From Phytophthora quininea (lineage: Eukaryota; Oomycota; Peronosporomycetes; Peronosporales; Peronosporaceae), in contig JAAVTG010000369.1 in assembly GCA_011947345.1 (NCBI GenBank), positions 1-64,000 of the forward strand: a DNA stretch of 64,000 bases. Direction: 5' to 3'. Positions 1-11,287 of this stretch are shown one piece after another. Under the pieces are notes generated by a model that had not been told where the DNA came from, did no database searches, and worked only from the letters and a program-made list of their open reading frames with translations. A program made the translations under genes and the position numbers. Within the stretch, counting starts at the first letter, position 1. Each line of letters opens with the position of its first letter.

Positions 1-136
1 AAGTTGGGAAAGTTCAAAGGGCATTGCACAGGAAATGTATTGAATTGCCAGAAAACCCTAAAGGGCACTAGCTTACGCATGGAAATGTACGTGAGGTTAG
101 CCTACGCACGCTCTGTTGGATCAGAAACTCACTGTT

Positions 137-1223
137 GTGCTATAACCTTCTTGCTTGACTCCAATCTGTCTGCCAGCTCCATGACTTCGAAGTATTGACG
201 CGCTTGCAGTTCTCCGGTGGACCAGCTACACCGTTTAGCGTACTGAAATCCCCTTCCACAGTATGGGTTCCTGGAGCAATACTTGCGAGACCAACAGTAA
301 ATTCGATGAGCGCTCCAAATTCACCACAAGGTTCGACTTTAGCCCACGCGTCTTCAAGCGACAGATCACCTTGATCCTTCACCTTTCTGCAAACATCACG
401 CTTTAGCTTGTATTCGTGGATCAGGTTCTTGCGCTGGCTCCAGATCTCCTCGGTTGCCGATTCACCTAGGTGTTCTTGCAATTTTGCTGAATAAGCGATC
501 AGCAGACGACGTAACGCTCCATCCGTACACTTCACGATGTCAATCGACCTCGTTGGAGGCGCATCGCGTGCTTCTGCTGCAATATCGAGCTTGATATCGG
601 TTCCGTCGATCATCACGGTCCGAGCTGTAGTAACAGCTTCCACCAAGCCTTGCTGACTCGTTGATTGCTGGGATTCAGTCGGTTCATTTACTTCATTGAG
701 TTGTGGCATGTCTTCATCCTACTCGGGGTATCTTCGTCTACCATGTCCGCCAGATGCGCTGAAACTTCCAAAGTCTCTTCGCCGTCTTGATGCTCGTGGA
801 TGTTTGGTTGGTCCAGAGCCATGCCAGCGAAACCCACTTCAGCTCCTTGACGGCATGTATGAACATTGTGGTGTCCCGTGGCAATCTTGTCGAAAAGGTC
901 TCTTGAGTGAAGGCAGCATCACGGTTAATGCTCAGAGACCTTTGGTGAATCGACAGTTGGCTCACCTTCGTCATTTCGCTTTCAAATTTCAACGCCAGTG
1001 ATAAGTGGAGTTCATTCAGAGCAGCGTATTGTTCGCGCATAGTAACCGTTTTATACTGCAGCTTGCGAAAGCAGGCGCGGATCTTCTCGGTCAACTTGCA
1101 GACCACAAATAGGCACAACCACCATGCGTCACTCGATTTCGTGTTAGCCTTTTCGTCTGGAGAATCCCAAGACGAACGTAGTTCTTCAACAGAAAGTGGC
1201 ATGCATCGTGTATCAACTCCCAA
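137..1223 (-). pseudogene. Transposase-like C-terminal remnant (tentatively hAT type)
   Basis: Two minus-strand frames, 738-1223 (161 aa) and 140-709 (189 aa), together look like the C-terminal part of a large transposase. The second frame contains VEGDFSTLN, which resembles the acidic dimerisation-region motif near the end of oomycete hAT-like transposases. After a frameshift near 225, another frame continues with ELQARQYFEVMELADRL and reaches a stop at about 137. No BED finger or catalytic core is visible. The family call is from memory of related oomycete proteins and is tentative; the break between the two frames is seen directly. Confidence 0.4.
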
Positions 1224-1544
1224 CGTGTCGGTATGTAGGTAACAGCAAATGTTGGCTGGAGAACTCCTTCAACAGCCTAGAATCCGAGCGGCAAAATGGG
1301 CACTCCTGGAGAGTTTCAAAAGGGTTTTTGGCTTTTTATGTGCATAATGCCCCGATAGAGCATGCCTGCTCATGAGCCCCGCCGATCTGCAATCCGCAGC
1401 CCCCTCTGTCTTGTCGCAATGTGCTCGGCCAGGCCAAAGGAGACCGTCCGCTTGCAAAGGACGACATAGCCCCGATGACGCAACGGTATTGGGTTCCTTG
1501 ATCCCAACGCCACAACAGTGCATCGAGGAGCAGCACAAAGCAGC
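1224..1544. other. Spacer with no recognised gene
   Basis: Short overlapping frames on both strands show no family motif. I see no repeat or RNA gene here. Confidence 0.4.
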
Positions 1545-3689
1545 TCAAGCAATGGGTCGAGCTTCCATGAGGCGAAAGGCGTCTTTGCTTGCATGGCACC
1601 AAGTGCACGACTGCGGATACGACACTCGACCGACGCGTTCGTCTAGCTGCCAGCGAATGAACAAGACGTTGAAGCTTCGGATGAACTTTCGAGGAAGCAA
1701 ACGTGCGATCAGCAGCACCACGTCTTGAGCTCGGTAGATATGCTCGCCGTAGAAGAGGTGGCCACTCAGCAGAATGGCTTCGACCGTCGAGCAGCGCACG
1801 CCGTTGTCCATTTCGTATGCAAAGTCGCTGTAATCCGTGAAGAGTTTGGCGAACGGAGCACCGAGACAGTGTCGCTCAAAACTCGTCAAGACTGGTCGAG
1901 AGTTGCCGTTGAGACGAAAGTCGTTTGAAATGCTCGAGATGGAAGGACCGAGTGTCAGTTGAGCTGGCTCCGACTTCGCCTTCGAGCCCAAGTCCCGGTA
2001 GAGTGTTTGTCTCGCGCCAAGTGTCTTGAGATGCTCCTTAGCGATGGCAGTGGCATCTTGTGGCACTATCGACCGACCTTTTGAGCTGGTCTTGCCAGTT
2101 TTCCATCCAACTTTCCAATGAACGTATTGATGCGTCAAGGATGCAATAGCTGTAGCGATACCACCGAGCATGAAGGACGCAGCAAATGCTACAAACACGA
2201 GGTTGTACGTGAAGACGACGCAGGAATCGCTGAGATTGCACATGGCAGCTCCCCGTGCTGTGGTTTTACGCAACAGTTCGCCGTTGTGGTTCAAGATCAT
2301 CACCACCGACGTTTGGCGGATCGAGTACAGTCCGTACGTGGTGCAGATTGAGATGAAGACCTGCATGGTCTCCCATGTCAGTCGAAAGTGTCGAGCCAGC
2401 TCCTGCTCTCCAGATCTCGCCTTCAGCAAGTTGACGAACGAGTAGGAAAAGGTGAAGAAGCACAGGGCGATATTCGTCAGTGCTTCGGGGTCAACGTTCC
2501 TGTAGAGACCCAGGAAATACAAGTCGGAGCTCGTGACCAAGTGGTACATGATCTGCACGAGGTAGAGCACTTGCATGCGGCCGTTCTGACATCGATACGC
2601 CCAGATCTGAGTGAGCAGCACGGATCGCTTGTGGGACATCACCTACTGATGATCCCCATGATGATGGGGCCACGACGAGTCCAGGCAACATGCTCAGCTG
2701 GACTCTGTCGGCATACCGATTTCGAAACACGTTAATCATGTGTGTCAGTCGTAAATTCCCAGAGAGTTGTAGTAGTTATGACACAAGCATCTCCAGTTGA
2801 GCACACTGGGATCAGGTGCCTGGATCATGAGGCCGTAGTTGACCCAGTGCGTGTTGATCGTGCATGTTTCCTCGATGTAGACCCCAGTAGAATTCACTTC
2901 ACGAACACGACAGCCTCCGTAATAAGCGTGCATCAAAGGTTGAAGTACTCCTTCAGGGAAATTGGTGGGCAAAGCTCTTGTTAGTCGTGGTAAGCTGCTG
3001 GTAAATCCATGGAACAATTTGATGTCGGAACAACAGCTAACAAATCAACGCCACCGGTTGGCGGGAAAGCTTGGAACCGACAAGTCCAGTATACGACACA
3101 TTCGGTCGGCATTCGGTTCGCTCTGGGAAAATGGAACGTCAACACGCTCTAGCTGCTGGAAACTTGTAACATGTGCTTCCACCCACGCTGTAGGACAGTC
3201 AGCTACTGAATCAATTGCAAGAGTTACTTCATGAAGCGGCTGCGGAGGCACCGACAAATTCAAAGTCTTGACGATATCCACCACCATTTGGGGCTTTCCT
3301 TTGAACGTGGTGATCACAGACCCCCAATTGTCCAGCCCACTCATGCAAATGGTGCCGTCTGTCTCCAGTTTATTGCCGAGAGCGAGAACTTCAGGACGAA
3401 GCGTCGAGAAATCCCAGTCCGTCAAGGTGTAGAGGTTCTCAAACAGAGGCTTACTCATTAACGCCTCACTGCCGAAGAACGTCATTTGATAGATCGTCTT
3501 CAAGCAGCCAATGTTGCAGTCCGCACAATTACCGACCATCACCGCATCCTGGTAACTGAAGGCAAAGTGGTTGTCCTCCGCTCCGATGAATATCTTGGCA
3601 GAGACCAAATAACTACTCGTTCCAACCACCAACAGCATCATCAACGGCGCCACCACCACACGACCGAATACAGCGATGAACATCACCAC
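1545..3689 (-). pseudogene. Multi-pass membrane protein, copy 1 (broken)
   Basis: Three minus-strand frames (3045-3689, 2745-3017, 1545-2642) form one broken gene. The N-terminal part has a hydrophobic segment (VVVAPLMMLLVVGT), then a large Cys-containing extracytoplasmic region. The C-terminal part has several hydrophobic helices (around IALCFFTFSYSFVNLL and the VVFTYNLVFVAFAASF segment) followed by a conserved tail (FERHCLGAPF, GVRCSTVEAILL, FYGEHIYRAQD). Such proteins are common and functionally uncharacterised in oomycetes. Compared with copy 2 on the opposite strand, this copy carries many short deletions, for example around 2650-2665 and 2740-2750, that break the frame. The central part is almost identical to copy 2, while both ends are diverged. 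No function is proposed. Confidence 0.7.
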
Positions 3690-3863
3690 CGTCCCTTCGT
3701 CACATTTCCGCGTCGAGAATTGATCCGGTCACTTTGTTGGTCCTTAAGACTGATCGGACAGACAGCAGACCCCATTCATGTGCCAGAAACCAACGTGTTG
3801 CACGACTGAGCTCGATTTAGTTAGTCGATGTTTTTAGCTGTTGCCTCACAGCTTTCCAGCTGA

Positions 3864-6191
3864 ATGCGGGTCGCTGTGCCTCCTCCAATTCATCTGACTG
3901 CCCACCAGCGCGATAGATTTAATGCAAGACGGTCGGACATTACTGTGGGGACGGTGTTAGCTTTTGTTGCAGTTGTTGGACGCGTGGTGGTGGCTCCGAT
4001 GATGCTCTTGACAGTCTTTGGTACGACCAACTACCTCGCCCCAGCCAAGATGTTTATCGGACCAGAAGAGAGCTACTACGCCTACAGCGAAAAGGACGCA
4101 GTCATGATCGGCAGTTGTCCTGACTGCGACATCGGGTGTGAAAAGTATCTATCAAATGACGTTCTTCGGCAGTGAGGCGTTAATGAGTAAGCCTCTGTTT
4201 GAGAACCTCTACACCATGACGGACTGGGATTTCTCGACGCTTCGTCCTGAAGTTCTCGCTCGGCAATAAACTGGAGACAGACGGCACCATTTGCATGAGT
4301 GGGCTGGACAATTGGGGTCTGTGATCACCACGTTCAAAGGAAAGCCCCAAATGGTGGTGGATATCGTCAAGACTTTGAATTTGTCGGTGCCTCCGCAGCC
4401 GCTTCATGAAGTAACTCTTGCAATTGATTCAGTAGCTGACTGTCCTACAGCGTGGGCGCTGGAAGCACATTTACGACTGTACAAGTTTCCAGCAGCTAGA
4501 GGCAGCGTTGAGTTTTCTGCAGTGTCGGTGGCAGACTTTACCATTTTCCCAGAGCGAACCGAATGCCGACCGAATGTGTCGTATACTGGACTTGTCGGTT
4601 CCAAGCTTTCCCTTGCAACCGGTGGCGTTGATTTGTTAGCTGTTGTTCCGGACGCCATCAAATTGTTCCCTTATGGATTTACCAGCAGCTTACCACGACT
4701 AACAAGAGCTTTGCCCACAGCCAATTTCCCTGAAGGAGTACTTCAACCTTTGATGCACGCTTATTACGGAGGCTGTCGTGTTCGTGAAGTGAATTCTACT
4801 GGGGTCTACATCGAGGAAACATGCACGATCAACACGCACTGGGTCAACTACGGCCTCATGATCCAGGCACCTGATGACATTCCAGTGTGCTCAACTGGAG
4901 ATGCTTGTGTCCATAACTACTACAACTCACTCTGGGAATTTACGACTGACTTCAACGACGGTGTTTATGACATAAAGATTAACGTGTTTCGAAATCGGTA
5001 TGCCGACAGAGTCCAGCTGAGCATGTTGCCTGGACTCGTCGTGGCCCACATGCTCATCATGGGGATCATCAGTCTCTACCAGGTGATGTCCCACAAGCGA
5101 TCCGTGCTGCTCACTCAGATCTGGGCGTATCGATGTCAGAACGGCCGCATGCAAGTGCTCTACCTCGTGCAGATCATGTACCACTTGGTCACGAGCTCCG
5201 ACTTGTATTTCCTGGGTCTCTCTACAGGAACGTTGACCCCTGAAGCACTGACGAATATCGCCCTGTGCTTCTTCACCTTTCCTACTCGTTCGTCAACTTG
5301 CTGAAGGCGAGATCTGGAGAGCAGGAGCTGGCTCGACACTTTCGACTGACATGGGAGACCATGCAGGTCTTCATCTCAATCTGCACCACGTACGGACTGT
5401 ACTCGATCCGCCAAACGTCGGTGGTGATGATCTTGAACCACAACGGCGAACTGTTGCGTAAAACCACAGCACGGGGAGCTGCCATGTGCAATCTCAGCGA
5501 TTCCTGTATCGTCTTCACGTACAATCTAGTGCTGGTCATGGCTGCTGCGTCTCTGGCGTTAGGCTGCGTGGCTGGGACCATATCGTACTTCACTCAGAAG
5601 CACCTTCAATGGAAGGCTCGTCAGATCGAATTCAAGTCCAGCAAAACTAGCCCGAATTTGCGGTCTATTCTTCCCCACGACTCGGCTCCGAAACACTTGA
5701 AAACATTGCGGTCTAGAAGAGTGTTTTACCCTCCGAGGATTCTCAACTTTGGTCACGCAGTTCATCCAGAGGAGGAACTCGCGAATCCCAAACGCGGTCC
5801 GACCGTGTCGAGTATTTTTCTCGATGGGAATCCTGTGCCGGCACTCACAAGTTTCGAGCGACATTGTCTCGGCGCTCCATTCTCGAGACTCTTCACAGAC
5901 TGCGCAGACATCTCCTACACGACTCACAATGGCGTACGATGCTCAACGGTAGAAGCGATTCTACTGACCGGATACCTTTTCTATGGCGAGCACGTCTACA
6001 GAGCGCAAGACGTGCTAGTTCTTCTGTTGGCTCGACTGATGCCTCGGAAACTCATCCGGACTTTCAACGTGCTGTTTGTTCGCTGGTATCTCAATAAACG
6101 CACCGGTCGGGTGTCGTATCCGCAAGCGTGTACCTGGTTCCATGCAAGTGAGGACGCTTTTCGTATCATGGAAGCAACGCCAATCGCATAG
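3864..6191 (+). pseudogene. Multi-pass membrane protein, copy 2 (frameshifted)
   Basis: Three plus-strand frames (3864-4175, 4291-5304, 5265-6191) encode one protein of roughly 770 aa broken by at least two frameshifts, near 4150-4290 and 5275. The order is an N-terminal hydrophobic helix (VVVAPMMLLTVFGT), a Cys-rich ectodomain (CPDCDIGC), a long middle region, a TM cluster beginning around LPGLVVAHMLIMGIISLY, then the conserved tail ending in MEATPIA. The start at 3864 is the first Met of this frame; upstream is a short spacer shared with the head-to-head copy 1. Both breaks are small and could be consensus errors, so this copy may encode an intact protein. Oomycete-type membrane protein of unknown role. 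Confidence 0.7.
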
Positions 6192-6920
6192 CCAGCGATG
6201 AAAAGAACCATGCTGTGGAAATAAACCTACTGACTATTTTCCTGCGAACGTCTCTCACTTGAAACATCCAGCAAACAAAAGCCTAAATCGACGATGGCAA
6301 CCACAGAAAATTAATGCAAACCATCATCGCTCGCGACGACACGTTTCAATGTTATACGAACAAGGGATCCGCAGCCAGCTAGTCGTGGAAGCTCCGAGGG
6401 TATTGTTACTATTGCGTTGTCGAGTCGGCCGCCTGTTTGAGGAAATCCAAGAAGTTGTTGTCGTTCATTGGCACATCAGTTCCACCGAACTCGGCGGTGT
6501 TCAAGGACTCTCGAGCAGCGTCGGTCAGGTCGTCCCACATGACCAGGTCCTGGAAGCGTCCCCAGTGCGTTGTGGGCATAACAAAGTGACGCGTAGCAGG
6601 TCGGATGGTCAACTTCATCTGAACGCTGGAGCCGTTGAAATACTTGAATTCTAACTGCTCGTACGTAGTATAGGCGTTGAATACCGTCGAGGCAGTGACC
6701 GCCGAGACCGTGGCATTGTCGTCGTCCAGCCAAACGATGGCGTGCTCCCAGCCGTGACGACGCCAACCGATGAAGTACGGCAAAAACGCAGTGTCCTTGG
6801 GAAGTACCAGGCGTACATGATGGCCCACATCCCGTCAACTTCAGCAGACCGACCGTAGACTTGTGACCCCTTGGTCGCACCGTATGCAAACCCACATTTG
6901 TGACCCCACGACATGAACGA
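5711..6920. repeat. Inverted duplication, arm 1 (partner 28680-29899)
   Basis: This stretch holds the 3' end of membrane-protein copy 2 and the 3' two thirds of NLP pseudogene A. Its reverse complement recurs at 28680-29899 with very few differences (for example CATCCAG at about 5762 against CAACCAG in the partner). The arms are about 22 kb apart. Confidence 0.8.
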
Positions 6921-7067
6921 CCCTGCGAAGTCACCGTTCGTCGTTTGACTGTCATATCCGGAGTTGGCGCGGCTTGCGGACGGGTTCTCGCGAATCACCG
7001 AAAGCTTGTACGTGCAATGGGTGTCTCTGTGGGGTCGTCGACGACGCTGCAGTACGTACATCCACAC
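6409..7067 (-). pseudogene. NLP (necrosis-inducing-like) pseudogene A
   Basis: Secreted NLPs of oomycetes act outside plant cells; cytotoxic members bind plant membrane lipids. The frame 6651-7067 contains GSFMSWGHKCG and AIMYAWYFP, and the frame 6409-6828 contains GWRRHGWEHAIVWL and the typical C-terminal end. The two are separated by a one-base loss: a run of four C in the intact paralogue at about 28,810 is three here (near 6805). The N-terminal part does not match the signal peptide and first 70 residues of the paralogues; sequence upstream of about 6925 is unrelated, so the gene is also chimeric at its 5' end. The MULE element begins at 7163. From its stop codon to about position 6900 it is an inverted, nearly identical copy of 28,690-29,202. 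Confidence 0.8.
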
Positions 7068-7616
7068 CCGCGAATGAGTCGTCTGGTTTGCCTCTGGGTG
7101 AGGAAACGGCGATGGGTAGCATCAAGGCGAAAGTACAAACGCCACCTGACTGCATCAACTCGGTTAGATTTTTCGGGTCTTTGCGGGTCTGGTGAGGCCG
7201 CTAGTCGGGTATGCATATTTGATGGATATGGCTCCTGGTCACGCTGACCAAGACTAGACCCGAGAAATACCTCTTGTGTTCTTTGCTTAGTAATTTTCCA
7301 GGAATAATAATAGTACTTTCATACTTTCGTGAAACTCATATAAAATGATATATCATGAATATCCGGATTCGATTACACCTTTTCGATATAAAGATCCCAT
7401 TGCAGTCCTACACATCTACACTTCCTCTTGTTAATCCCAACTGACATGTTTTTAATGTTAGCTCTCGTGCTGTGTCCAGAGGAGGCAATTCGTGGCTTGT
7501 TCGCTTCTGCTTAAGTACGTGAATGGAAAATGAATGGCTCGCACGGACTAAAGACCTTTACTCCGTGCTAGCCATTCACTTCAGCGCTCGAGCCCAAATT
7601 TGGCGTTCATTTCCAA

Positions 7617-9013
7617 ATGGACGACGTTCAAGAACTGTGCCCTTTCAAGACCACTGTCAACTGGCAAGGCTTCGCCTACACGAAGGCGTACTCTTCAGGC
7701 CGCAAGACAGCATATCGTTGCAGTTACTACCGCAGCACCAAGTGCAAGGCCCGTGTCGACGTGATGGCAGACGGTTCCTACCAGAACGCAATTACGCACA
7801 CCTGCGGCAGAAGAATTGGCGAAAGCAACACGCCTACGACCGCAACTTGCACCCTCCTGAGGCGGTGGACGTCGTCGAAGACATGAAGCGCGAAGTTGAT
7901 AATCTTGCGCTGTCAAACCTGACACTCGTGCCGTCGAAGATCTGGGAGATGGTGCAAGAGGAATTCACGTCCAAGAAGATGATCCGGGGACTCACGCGCG
8001 ACCAAGTGATGAGTCGTGTGTACCGTACCCGCAACGCACACTTTGGGTCTTCAATCTACGGACGTGTCGAGGTTCCACTGCTCTCCATGACGAAGGTTGG
8101 TGATGCAATGTTTTTCCAGTTCCACTACACCTACGTCGACGAGGGTAAGGTCCAGCACATTCTCGGATGGGGCCACCCCGCGTTGACCAGGCTGCTGTCT
8201 TACAACCAGACTTCGTTGTTCATCGACGGAACTTTCCACTGCGTGCCTAGCACCTTCTATCAATGCATCATCGTCATGGTCCACGACCGCGACTCCAAGT
8301 CCTTTGTTCCCTGTATGTACTGCCTCACGACTAACAAGTCTGAGTGGACGTACTGCAGCACCCTTCATGGTGTGCAAGCTGCAACTGGTATGACGATGGA
8401 TGTTGGGACGGTATCATGCGACTTTGAGCGCGGTCTCATCAACGCCGTGGAAGATCAGTTCCCGAGCGCTGATATTATCGGTTGCCTCTTTCATTTTAAG
8501 CAGGCTGTCCGACGTAAGATGCAGAAACTTCACCTGCCTACGGACGAGATCTCTCTCATGATGCAGCCTGGATACGTCGACTCGCTTACTGTCATCCCTC
8601 ATGACCGCATCGACCCCCACGGCATCAATTTCGTGGTCAAGAAGCTCAACGTGGACCTTCGTGGGAAGGGTGTTGAGTACTCTGCGACGAAGTGGGAGCA
8701 ATTCTGGTTGTACTTTCGCAAGACGTGGATGGAGCTGTATCTTCCGCATTTTTGGAACGTGTTTGGCATTCAACGCACTGTTCTCAACCGCACCAACAAC
8801 CCCTTGGAGCGTTACAACCGCGAGATCAACAACGCGTTTCCTTCGATCCACCCCAATCTGCCGACATTCATAGGGGTGATCGAGGAGCATGCGAGCCGCT
8901 ACGTCAAGCTCTTGGAGGATATATCCCGCAAGCGAGCTCGTGCCCCACCGCACGGAACTGGCGAGGTTCCCCGGAGTTTACAGTGTAGCCCGCGCGACTG
9001 GCAGCAAGGCTAG
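7617..9013 (+). pseudogene. MULE-type transposase with FLYWCH-like zinc finger
   Basis: Cut-and-paste transposase of the Mutator-like superfamily. The frame starting at 7617 encodes an N-terminal FLYWCH/WRKY-like finger (WQGFAY, YRCSYY, CKARV, THTC pattern). The longer frame 7523-9013 then carries the MULE domain: DGTFHC (first catalytic Asp), SCDFERGLINAV (second Asp), GCLFHFKQAV, and NNPLERYNREINN, where the catalytic Glu is expected. The two parts are joined by one frameshift between about 7790 and 7835, so the full protein would be about 465 aa. The start at 7617 is preferred because it puts the finger in frame. The Met at 7523 belongs to a frame that does not encode the finger. The core is otherwise open. 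Confidence 0.8.
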
Positions 9014-9220
9014 CGCTACGCTTTGTCGGTATCTCTTTTTTCAGTTTGTTTCTCTTTCTCACGTTTATTCCAAGGAGCCTTGACGATAACAAACACAATA
9101 CACGTAGCATTTACTTTCAACATTGTATCGACAGTTTTAATAAGAAAACGTCAGAAGTATGTGGTGTGTGCCGATGGCCTCTTCCTTTCATTCCGGTTAG
9201 CAGTAACTACCTACGCTAGC

Positions 9221-10014
9221 CTATCCTCCGGTCTGTTGCGGTTGACACGGCGGTATTTTGTTGCGATGCTTGCAGTAACCGCCAGCGCTGCAAATCTTGT
9301 CGCACCTTGGGCACTTGCGCGCAGGCTCCTTCGGGCGGTTCTTGCGGACATGGGCACGACTGCCTTTTGCCGCCTTCGGATTGTCCTGGCAGTAGAACCG
9401 ATGCTGGCACATTCTCTCCGAGTCGACATCCATCGCGTCGCACCATCCGCAGGTAAACTCTTTCTCGTTGACTCCCGCGACAATATCCGGCACAAATTCG
9501 ACGCCAGGGATTGTAACGTATCAGTGGAGTCGGTAGTTGACACTCTTGTAAGCCATTCCACAATGGATCAAATCGCCCCGAAACAATAGATATTCACCAC
9601 GGAACAGGTCCACCACCTGCGCCCGCGAGGGGTCCGCCGTCTCGTAGCAGCTGTCGAAAACCTTCAGGCGAGTTCCTTGTTGAAGCGCGACAATCATGCT
9701 GCACGGGATAGTGTGCGGGTACTTCTTCGTCACCTGGGCGATAGCTTCGGGGTGTAATCCTTGTGCGGGTCTTGTTCAACACCACGTGCCGACGACTTCA
9801 TGAACGAATACACCGTAGGCATGTAGTTTTGGTCATGGCTGCGTACAGCGTAGCAAAGCTCCTGGTGCATAACTTTCATAACGTCTGATAGCACGTTTGG
9901 ATCCTCCGGAAGGCGGGATTGGAGACGATGCGTGTCCTCTTCTTCACCACCGACGCTCTTGAATACGGGAACATAATTGCGGCTCTTCGCTTCATCTAGC
10001 AATTTCTCCAACAA
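9221..10014 (-). pseudogene. 2OG-Fe(II) dioxygenase-like protein with Cys-rich tail, carried by MULE
   Basis: Three minus-strand pieces (9730-10014, 9521-9733, 9221-9493) read as one protein of about 265 aa. The first ends in DPHKDYTP, an HxD iron-binding pair. The second has VALQQGTRLKVFDSC, then FRGDLIHCG and NYRLH, matching the distal His and the Arg of a double-stranded beta-helix dioxygenase. The third is rich in Cys/His (CGWC, CQHRFYC, CPRCDKIC, CKHR), a likely zinc-binding module. A one-base loss in a CCCC run near 9735 separates parts 1 and 2. An in-frame TGA near 9521, where Cys is plausible, separates parts 2 and 3. The fold assignment is by motif; substrate is unknown. Nucleic acid is a reasonable guess given the Zn module and location inside a transposon. 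Confidence 0.6.
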
Positions 10015-10431
10015 TTCTGCGGAGAGCTTCGGACGAAAGCGAAGCTACCCATAAGGTGGCAAAGCACTGTAGTCAACTGCTGATTTGGAGGCCATTTCCG
10101 AAATGATAGAATTCAGCCAGGATAAGGCCCAAACGATTGGAGATACGGACCAAACGATTGGCTTGTTTTTGCAGCATTGCTGTATGAGTATACTAGTACT
10201 GTAGAAATGAAACCAGTGTTGATACAATACTAGTATTATCCATGGCCTTCAAATCCTTGATTTTTCTGGTACGAATATGGATCAGGTCGGGCCCACCATG
10301 TTTTTTTCCTGTGTAATCTATCAGCTGGTATGGGTCAGAGTCAGCCTGACCAGCGGCCTAACCAGGCCTGCAAAAGACCCGTTTAATAATCTACCATCGA
10401 CTCGAGACAAAGGAGCTCAAAGTATAGCCAA

Positions 10432-10892
10432 GTGGTCATCAAAATGGACCGAGGGAGTAGGACCGCGGCCGCTGGGCTCGAGCTATTGGAATGGCAGCGC
10501 ATCCGCCGGGTTGTTGGCCTCGGACCGTGGGGTCACCAGGTGCTGTACAGGCTTAAGACGGCTTCATTTTCACTATTTAACCCCACCTTGGGTGTCGTTG
10601 GGTGTCCACACGCCGCTTGCAACCGCGAACCCAACATCACACTCCACCATGTGTTTTGGAGCTGCCCTGCGGCGAAACAACTTCGACATGTTTTCCTCGC
10701 GAGATGGCGAACATTGGGGCTCCCATCCAAGTGAACATATTCGCGCTAAAGCTGTGCCAGGTTCCTCCTGGGATTTGGGATCTCACCGAATCGCTCGGTC
10801 CCCTCCTTCGTCGTTGGAAGCAGGACATCTTAACGGAGGCCGTCACCTGGCTATGGAAAGCTGCTGGACACTTGGTGCAGCGCCGTATCTGA
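10432..10892 (+). pseudogene. LINE 3' fragment with zf-RVT-like finger
   Basis: The frame at 10432-10734 contains CPHAAC followed by ITLHHVFWSCPAAKQL, the CxxxC...HxxxxC zinc-binding pattern found after the reverse transcriptase of LINEs. A second frame (from about 10700) continues with WLWKAAGHLVQRRI. The fragment is frameshifted and lacks RT. It is not the same LINE family as the two large ones in this window. AT-rich sequence with repeated CCGATT motifs follows to about 11110. Confidence 0.6.
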
Positions 10893-11287
10893 CAATAGTG
10901 TGGCGATGGCAAGTGGTGCAATTTTACCCGTTTAATGACGTTTTGGAAACCCGCTACAAGGCTCAGCTAGCAGCAAGACTGCGGCATGTAGAGAATGCAA
11001 ATAGATCGATTCAACTGATTACAACCGATTCAAAACCGATTTTAATCCAGTTTAACTCATCATGTCATCAAACCGAATCAAACGGTTTCCGATCAGAATA
11101 AAACCGGTTTGTGTTTGCTATTATCGATATTCATAGCACCAGGGACCTGTTCAAAGGTGATCAGCGCAGTGGAGCTACGACGTTAGCTGCTAGCAATCGT
11201 GGGCCTTGAAGGCGCACGAGATGGAGCGACTGATAGTGGTCGTGCGCACGCATCCGGAGCTGATCCAGACCTCACGGTCGACCTGGG
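10893..11287. other. Noncoding spacer with CCGATT-rich AT tract
   Basis: Between about 10,990 and 11,110 there are several degenerate copies of AACCGATT/GATTCAAC. No gene is recognised. Confidence 0.4.

Larger units (their letters stand above)
1545..6191. repeat. Large head-to-head palindrome of a membrane-protein gene
   Basis: The minus-strand copy (1545-3689) and plus-strand copy (3864-6191) are inverted repeats around a spacer of about 175 bp (3690-3863). From about 2260 to 3500 against 4150 to 5500 the arms are nearly identical apart from short deletions in copy 1. The outer gene ends (C-termini) and inner gene ends (N-termini) are clearly diverged. Confidence 0.75.
7163..10395. mobile_element. 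MULE DNA transposon with dioxygenase-like cargo
   Basis: Terminal inverted repeats of about 46 bp: the left end 7163-7206 matches the reverse complement of 10348-10395, sharing cores such as CGGGTCTTT and GAGGCCGCT/TAGGCCGCT. The element is flanked by ATCAACTCG (7154-7162) and ATCGACTCG (10396-10404), a 9-bp target-site duplication with one mismatch, the size expected for MULEs. Inside are a transposase on the plus strand and a dioxygenase-like gene on the minus strand, converging. About 350 bp at each end is noncoding. Element boundaries are read directly from the sequence; divergence of TIRs and TSD suggests an old insertion. Confidence 0.75.
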
